Part shown: in pieces, positions 8,473 to 17,400 of the stretch | Layout of the letters: the number at the start of each line of letters is the position of its first letter | Numbering within the stretch: the first letter of the stretch is position 1 | NCBI RefSeq assembly: GCF_007289895.1 | Contig: NZ_CP041660.1 | Span: forward strand, 930,001-994,000 | Reading direction: 5' to 3' | DNA length: 64,000 nt | Source of the DNA: Catenovulum sediminis | Lineage (GTDB): Bacteria > Pseudomonadota > Gammaproteobacteria > Enterobacterales > Alteromonadaceae | Notes under the pieces: model-generated | Told to the model about the DNA's origin: nothing | Databases searched by the model: none | Seen by the model: only the letters and a program-made list of their open reading frames with translations | Translations under genes and position numbers: made by a program

Positions 8473-11400
8473 AAGGTTGTTCCTTGATTTTGTTCTTGTT
8501 CTTCTGTTTTATCTTCGGTTTGCTCTGCGGCTTGTCGTTGCTCTGATTGTGGCTCTGATTGTTGCTCTGACTGTTGACCGGCAGGCTGTTGTTTTAGTCT
8601 GTTTTTCTCAGCATCAGATGCCGCTTTAGCTAAGGGCTGGGCGGCGGTTACTTGTCTCAACAACGCAGCTTCGGCTATCGCCATTTCAACTGTATTCAGC
8701 ATGTCGGCAAAAACAGGGGCTTCAAAAATTTTACCGATTGGTAAGTCGACCAACATCTGCTCTTTAATTTGTGCAACTAAGCGTACCGCCAACAAAGAAT
8801 TTCCGCCTTTTTGGAAAAAGTTGTCCTGTTGATATACCGTTTCGAGTGCCAATACCTGAGACCAAATATCCGACAGTAATTTACTATTTCCCTGTTGCTC
8901 TGCGAGACAATCACTTTGCGCCTGCTCTGTCTGAGGTAACGGAAGTGCTTTTCTATCAATCTTGCCGTTTGCTGTAAGCGGCAAAGCCGGTAGTTCGATA
9001 AAGTGTTTTGGCACCATATAATCTGGCAATGAAAGTGCCAGAAAATCAGCTAGTTGTTGTTCCAGCGCTGCGGGTTCAGTTGGTTTTTGTTGATTAAACA
9101 TCTGAGCGTTGATTGCACCGACCGTTAAGCTATGCACTACTTTTTTATCCGCAATTTGAGGCAGAGCGGCAACTAACAGTGAGTGGTTTAGCTGCCCCAT
9201 GGCACAAACCCCGACCTGTTTAGCTAAACCTGCTAACGTCATTGCTTGTGAGATAAAACCGGCCGCCAAGGCGTTTTCGTTTTGTTTTGCAACAAAAATA
9301 AAGTTGAGCGCGGCACCGTTCGCTATCCGTGCATTTTCACCCGAATATAAATTCCCTACCGGCGTTTGCCAACATAAGTGTAAAGCATGCGTTTGCCATT
9401 GATAATGGTATATCCCGATGGGTAGCGTAAGCTCTGCACTGGTGATTTTTTTATCAACTTTAAGGTATAGCTCTGTTGAGCTATCAATCTCAGTTGCCGC
9501 CTGTTTCGCAGACAAGAGTAAATTATTTAATTGCGCAAGCGACAGGGCTTGCGGTAGATACTGACGATAACTTTTTCGCTGCCAGTGGGTAATATTATCG
9601 CCTCTCTGTATACAGCCTTGTGGTAATAACCTTATATCGCTTAAACCCTGACCTTTGTTGCAACTTTCACTGTTGTTACTATTGTTACTATTGTTACTGT
9701 TGTTACTGTTGTTACTGTTGTCGCTGCTTGCATCGGTGCACTCAGTTGGGTGGTGATGAGCTGGGTTTATTGGCTGTTGCGCTTTCTGTTGCGCTTGCTG
9801 CTTTGACTGTATTTGCAAGACTGAAATCAACTGGTGTTTTGCACTTAACGCCATAGCCTGCGGGATTTCAGACGACAATTCGGCCACATTTTGCAAGCCG
9901 CAAAGCATCAACTCAGGCGCAAGACAAGTTTGCATTAAATTGTGTATATAACCCGCTTCAACCTGTAAAAACAGCTCGCTATTTTGACCATACACAGGCA
10001 CGATTGCCTCTTCGTCGCCAAGCAGAAATAAACTCACTTGTTGCAGCGGTAAGCGGTGCTGCGATAGCTTAATGAGCTGATGCTTCAACGGGTGATAATA
10101 ATAACACCCTGCTAATAACTGACCTTGCGTATCTTTAATGCCAGCATTTTCAGGTAAATACAGATAAAGCTGAACGGCATAGGTAGAGCCGGCCGAGGGA
10201 TACAGAGCCTTGGCATTAATCGAAGTTTCGCATGCTACTCGTCTGCAAACTGCTAATATTTGATTCAGTTCGGAGAACGCAATTGAGGCAACAGAATTAA
10301 AGGTTTCTGGTGTCAGGCTGCTGTTTGTTTTAAGTGGAACAACTTTATCAACCGCCGGCAGCTCGATAACCCTAGCGTGCATGTCAAAATTGTCACGGAT
10401 AGCGCGATTTGATTTTTTAAATTCCAATAGCTGTGCTAATTGTTCAACTTCAGAGCTTGTGTCTATTTCAGCGCTTGTTTCCAACTCAGCGCTTGAAGGA
10501 TTCGACTGCGTATAATAAGCAACCAGTTGTTTTTGCCCGCCCGTTTCAAAGGTATTGATAAAAACCTCTTTTAACAACTGATGGCGTTTTAAGTTTGTTT
10601 CGATTTCACCCAGTTCAATACGAAATCCCTGAATTTTGACCTGAAAATCTTCCCGACCTAAAAATTCTATATTGCCATCAGGCAATAAGCGTCCACGATC
10701 ACCGGTTTTGTATAATTTAATGTTACGAACCGGATCGTCGATAAAACTGGCCGCAGTTTTTTGTTCATCCCGCCAATAGCCTTTTGCCAGTCCAACACCC
10801 GCAATATATAAATCACCGGCAGCCCAAACAGGCGACAAAGATAAGTCTTGCTGTAAAACGTAAAATTGCTGGTTGGCTAATGCTTTACCATAGGGGACCG
10901 AAGATAACGCTAGATTTGACGTATTGGTTTGAGATGTGCTTTCAGTAACAACTGAAGTAGGCGCAGTAGGCGCCACTATCGGATAGTGAATAGACCAAAT
11001 TGAAGCCTCTGTCGCGCCGCCTAAACTATGAACCTGACTGGCTGGCGATATTTTTTGGATGCGCTCAGGTAAATCCAGCGGGATCCAGTCACCACTCATC
11101 ATAACAATACGCAGAGCCAAAGAAGGCCTGTCCTGTGTTTTGCTTTCAAGGTGTTCCACTAACATTTGCATTAACGCTGGTACTGTATTCCACAGAGTGA
11201 CCTGCGGCTGTTGCTGCAAATAATTTAACCAAGCTGTAGGATCGCGGTATTCATCCGAGCTGGGCAGTACTAGGCACCCACCTGCGCCTAAAACCCCAAA
11301 AATATCATAAACAGACAAATCAAAATTTAAATTTGATAAAGCAAAAACACTGTCTTTTTCACTAACCTCAAATCTTTGGTTAATATCTTCTATCGTATTT

Positions 11401-14400
11401 CGCGCGCCGGCGTGGTCGGTCATCACCCCTTTAGGCATCCCGGTTGAACCTGAGGTAAAAATCACATACGCCAGATCACTGGCTTGATTGTGATAATCGT
11501 CAAACTTAATCACCCTATCTGTACCTGTGTGTGTATCGGCTGCCGGTATTTCATCTGCCAATACCTGTATGATGAGCTGTTCGGGTATTTGATTTGTATG
11601 TTCGCGGGTTGTCACCACTTGCTGAACTTCGCCCGATTTGAGTAACAAGGCGATCCGGGATGCTGGCAAGTTAGCATCAATAGGCAAGTACGCAGCCCCC
11701 GAGCGCAATATAGCCAGCACAGCGACAATTTGCTGCCAGCCTTTGTCCATTACAACCGCGATAAGTGTATTGGCACAGGCACCTTGCTGCCTAAGTTGCT
11801 GCGCTAACTTTGCACTTTCCTGTTCTAATTGCGCATACGTTAAACAGCCTTGTTGACAGCGAATTGCGGTTTTATTCGCAAACTTTTTCGCCGCGTTTAA
11901 GAACGGCTGATGTAACAAACCCTGTGGCAGATCACTGTCTGTCTGATTTACTGTCCGGACTAGATTTTGTTGCCACTGCGGCAAATCCAGATGGCTCGCT
12001 TGCAGACCTTGCTTGCTCATTGTTTGCAGTGTCGAGGTGAAGGCGGCAAACATATCATCCAACATGCCATGCGGAAATAAATCTACGACGCTATCCCAAA
12101 CCAGCTGTAATTCACCTTGTTCTTCACTGATCTGACAATCCAGCCAAACCTGTGAGGTTTGTGAGATGCTGTAAGTTGTCTCTCCCATTAAATGTTGTTG
12201 CGATGGCGTAAATCGCTGAATATCGTCGCTACTTTGTAAACCCAAAGTGCTGGTAAATACAATCGGATAACTGATCACACCTGAATGATGTCGCATCAGT
12301 TCAGTTAACAGCTGAGTACCATCAAATAAACTATGCTCTAGATCACGCCACAACTGTTGTTGCGTGTTTTTCAGATAATGCACAAAATCAAAGTTGCCTT
12401 GCTGCGAATTAAATTCCAGTAAGGTTAAAGTGGTAAAATCACCAACAATTTTTTCCACTTGCGGATGCACCGGAAGTCGGTTGAATAGGGTTAAATTCAA
12501 AGCAAAGTGTTTATTATCACTCCAACTTTCTATGACCTTGGCAAACACGCCCAACACCAAAGCGGTCGCTGTAATCTGATACTGCTTGGCTTGATGTTGC
12601 AAAGCCTGCCATTGTGTTTTAGGTAAAACAAAATCTCGGCGCTCAAATTCAGGTACCTTAATTTGTGAAGGATCTTGCGCCAGTGGCAATGTGGGTGCAA
12701 ACGGAAAGTCTGCCACACGCTGACACCAATAAGCTTTGGCAGCGAGATAAACATCTTGCGATTCAAGTGCTTTTAACGCATGTACATAATCACTAAAGGT
12801 TAAGCTTAAATCAGGTAAGTGGGTATCCGGTTGGTGATATAAGGTATAAAACTCCTGTTCAATGATCATGGTACTGGATGCATCCATTGCCAATGCATCT
12901 GTGCCTATATGCAAAATAAAATCATTATCTGCCAAACGGCTGACCTTTAAATCAAATAAAGGCCATTGCATACCCGAGAAAACCTGATGCGACATTTTTT
13001 CACGCAGCGCTAACACACGCTGTTTTTTAACAGTGTCTGGTAACGCTGACAAATCAAAATACGCTACTTGATATTCGGGCACCTCTGGTAAAATAACTTG
13101 TTCGCCATTTTCATCGACCACCATACGCAACATATCGTGCCGTTCGACTAAACGATTCCATGCCTGCTGCACGCGTTCTACATCCAGTTGCTGCGCGGTA
13201 ATCTCTGAATAGCCATACGCACCGACATTACCCAAAGCGAAATCATCTTTTCGTCCGATAAAATAGGATTGCTGAATACCCGTTAAAGGAAATGGCTGAT
13301 AACGTCCCTGCGCATTATGTGTAATAACAGGTAAACTTGCCTGTGCCGCGTCACTTTTTTCTATCAGTGCAGCGATATCTTGTACTTTCGGGTAATCCAA
13401 TAAGGCTTTTAGCGATATTTGTTTACCCAATGATTGTTTAATTTGGTTTACCAAACGCACGGCTAAAATTGAATGGCCACCTAAATCAAAGAAGCTGTCA
13501 TTGACACCGACTTTTTCAACTTGTAACAGGTTTTCAAATAACCGAACCAGCGTTTTTTCGGTTTCGCTTGTCGCCGCTTGATAAGCTTGATTAAACGAAA
13601 TGCTAGCGCGTGCATCCAGATGTTTTGTATCTAATTTTCCACCCAGTGTCATCGGCCATTCATCAACCAAGCAATAGGCATTGGGTAACATGTAATTAGG
13701 TAAAGCCGATTTCAGTTGTTGCCGAATATCTTTAAAGACAGCTTCAGCTTGTTCCTCATCACTTGGTGCGGTCAGTTTGACAAACGCTTTTAATTGTCCT
13801 TTTTGCGTTTCACTGACAATCACTTTTGTGTCGCTCACCTGCGCAAGGCGGCTAATTTGTTGTTCTATTTCCGCCAACTCCACTCTAAAGCCACGAATCT
13901 TAACCTGCTCGTCAATACGTCCGTCAAAAACGTACTGTGCATTGTTAAGGCGGCGCACTTTATCGCCGGTTTTATATATCCGCACGCCCAATCTAGGGTG
14001 TTCAAAGAAAACCTGTGCACTTTGCTGTGGATTATTCAGATAACCACGTGCCAGACGAGGCCCCGCCAAATAAAGCTCGCCCATTGCACCATCCGGTAAT
14101 GGGTTATTATCCGCATCCAGTACACCGGCTAAACTGTCATCAAACGTTTGTCCAATTGGCATGCTTGTTATCTGACTAAATTCAGCACGCGCTATTTTGT
14201 ATCTAAGCGCGGTAATACAGGTTTCAGTTGGTCCATACGCATTAATAATTTGCTCTAGTGCGGGAAATTTATCCTCTATTTGCAGCAATGAGTGGGTTGG
14301 AAAACGCTCACCGCCCAATATTAAGGTGTGCAAAAGGCAATCGGCAGTATCCGCGGCATCAACCGTTTGAATAAATTCAGACCAATAAGCTGGCGGGATA

Positions 14401-17400
14401 TCCAACACAGTTATTTTTAACGACTGGATAATGGATAATAAAACATCTGGTGTTTGTTGGTTATCTGCCAACAAATAACAGCTGGCCCCCAGAGTAAAAG
14501 GGGTAAACAACTGTTCAATAGATGCATCAAAGCTCAGTGACGAAAATAATACAAACCGATCTGCAGATGTAATGGCTAAATCTTGTGACCAGTTTATCAA
14601 GTGCTGATGAATGCTTGCATGCTCAACCATCACGCCTTTAGGTGTGCCACTTGAGCCTGAGGTATATATGATGTACGCAAGATCCTCTGCACTTATTCGT
14701 ACTTCATCCGGAGTCAGATTCTGGCTGTTAAAATGTTTGTATTGATTCAGCTGAGTTACATCAATACAAGACACATGGTTACTTTGAGTGCTATTTTCTG
14801 AGCTTTCCTGAGAGCCAAGAATGATAGTGACAGCTGCGTCCTGTACGATATTATTGATCCGCTCTACTGGCGTATTCGCATCCAGTGGAATATAGGCCGC
14901 GCCTGCTTTTAAAACGGCTAATATACTGACAACCGTTGTGTAATTGCGCTGGCAAATAATCGCTATGCTCGGCGTTTCACGGTTTGTATGATTCGACTGC
15001 GGTTTAGCCAACAGCTGTAATAAAAATCGTGCGAGTTGGTTAGCTTGCTGGTTTAATTGCTGGTAACTATAAATTTGAGGGGCTTGAGCCGTGCCGCTTA
15101 CTATCGCAGTTGCATTCGGCGTTCGTTTTACTTGCGCTTCAAATGCGCTGTGCATTAATTGGGTATTCACAAAATCGGTATGCTGCTTATCTGTGTTACC
15201 TTGGTTTAGTACTGAGCTCTTTATTGATCGTGCGGCAAGGTGTGCTTGCTGCAGGTGCGCAAATTCAGACGCAGTTAACAAGCCTATGTCAGCTAAGCAG
15301 CGCTTTGCATCCAGCATTTTTTCCAGCAAATTAACATAATGTTCAGCCATTTGCGCAATGCTGCGTGGCGCAAATAAATTACAATCGTACAACCATTGTA
15401 ATTGGGTTTGTTCGTTTGTTTCGTCCACCTCTATCTCTAAATCAAATTTACTCGCCTGGCCGGTGCTAATTTGCGTTGTAAACTTAACATCATCCAATGT
15501 GAGATCGACCGTCTCATTATTGTTCATCGATAACAGAATTTGACACAAAGGGGTATGTTGAGTGCTGCGTGCTATATTGAGATGCTCGATCAACTGTTCA
15601 AATGGAATATCCTGATGTTCCTGCGCCTGCAAATTTGTTTCTTTGATGGCAGCAAAATAACGACCAACACTCTGTTTGCTATCAATATCCGTGCGTAAAA
15701 CTAAGGTATTAATAAAAAAGCCAATTAAAGACTCTAACTCTGCTTGTCGTCTGTTGGCCACCACAGTGCCAATAATCACTTGTTTTTGATAGCTGTAACG
15801 CGCGATAAAAAAGCTTAATACGCCGTGGTAAAACATAAAAGGCGTCAAACCTTGCAGCCGACAAAAATCAGCAATACGATCCGCTAAACCCGCTGGCAGT
15901 GTACATTTGTGCATCTGTGCTGTGCCGCTTTGTTCAAGCGGTCTGGGGAAATCAAGAGGCAAACTATGGACAGTCGGGACATCTGACAATTGCTTTTGCC
16001 AGTAGCTCAATTGAGCATCAAAAGCCGCTCCGGTTAAGTGATTTTTTTGCCACACCGCATAGTCGATATATTGAATTGGCAAGCGGGTTAAACCGTGCGC
16101 CTCGCCCGACTTTAATGCTTGATAAATACACACAAACTCTCGCGCAAATATTGCGATAGACCAGCCATCACTGGCTATATGGTGCATATTAAATAACAAT
16201 ACCCCAGCCTGTTTAGCGCATTGAATATAACTGGCACGCAGCATAATATCTTGCGACAAATCAAATGGTTTTTCGGCATCCATTTGCGTCAGCTCAGCAA
16301 TTTTTTTCGCTCGTTCTGTTTTTTCTAACGCAGAAAAATCTATTCGTCGAATCTGCACATCAACATCTTTTAATACCTGTTGTAGCGGGCCATTTTCACC
16401 ATCACGATAAACCGTTCTTAATACCTGATGACGCTCAACAATCTGAGCAAGCGCTTGTTGTGCAAGTGTCAGATTAAAATGCCCTTCCACCGTTATTTGT
16501 GCGGGCATATTGTAGTTGGCCGAACCGCCTTGCATGCGATCAATAAACCACAATCTTTGTTGGGCAAATGACAAAGGATAAGCATCTTGCGTGCGCTCTA
16601 GCGCAGCGATAGCCGGGTATTGTTTTTGCTCTGCATTTTGCAGAAAATTGGCGAGTGCAACAATGCTCGGGTATTGATAAATATCTTTCAGTTTAACTGC
16701 ACGATTCAATACTTTTTGGATATTCGCAACCAAACGAACCACCAGCAAAGAATGGCCACCCAACTCAAAAAAGTTGTCTAACGTGCTGATTTTATCACTT
16801 GGCATCGCGAGCAATTTAGCCCAGATATTAATAAGCTCGGCTTCAATTTCATTTTTAGCGGGCAGATATTCATTTTGGCTGGTGATTGTCTCTATCTTGG
16901 GCAGCGCTCGACGATCAACTTTACCATTCGCCGTCAGTGGCCATTTATCCAATATTTGGATGGCAGATGGCAACATATAATCCGGCAAGTTATTTTGTAG
17001 TTGTGATTTTATCTGCGCAGCCCACTTGTCTTTACTCGCTTTGTCGGCTGTCATAGTGGTTGGTGAGGAGAGCGGTGTGGAGGTGGGTTTAGTGGGCGAG
17101 AACCTTAAAACCTGAGCAGCTTCCAATACCACATACGCCACTAATTGATTTAAACCTAAACTGTCTTTTTGTGGCAGGACCAGAGCAGAGGCAACCGAGG
17201 GCAATTGATCTAACTGATATTCAACTTCAGCCAGCTCTACACGATAACCCCTTACTTTAACTTGCTCATCGGCTCGTCCTAAAAACATTAAATTACCGTC
17301 GTCTAAACGACTCACAAGATCGCCGGTTCGGTAGAGCCGAAGCCTATTCTCGCCGTCAAAACTATGCTCAATAAATTTTTCAGCGCTTTGTTCTGGGTTG

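Noticed and set aside
9620-9856. Cys/Tyr-rich 78-codon plus-strand frame
   Set aside because: It is the complement of the Asn-Ser repeat in the NRPS and reflects low complexity.
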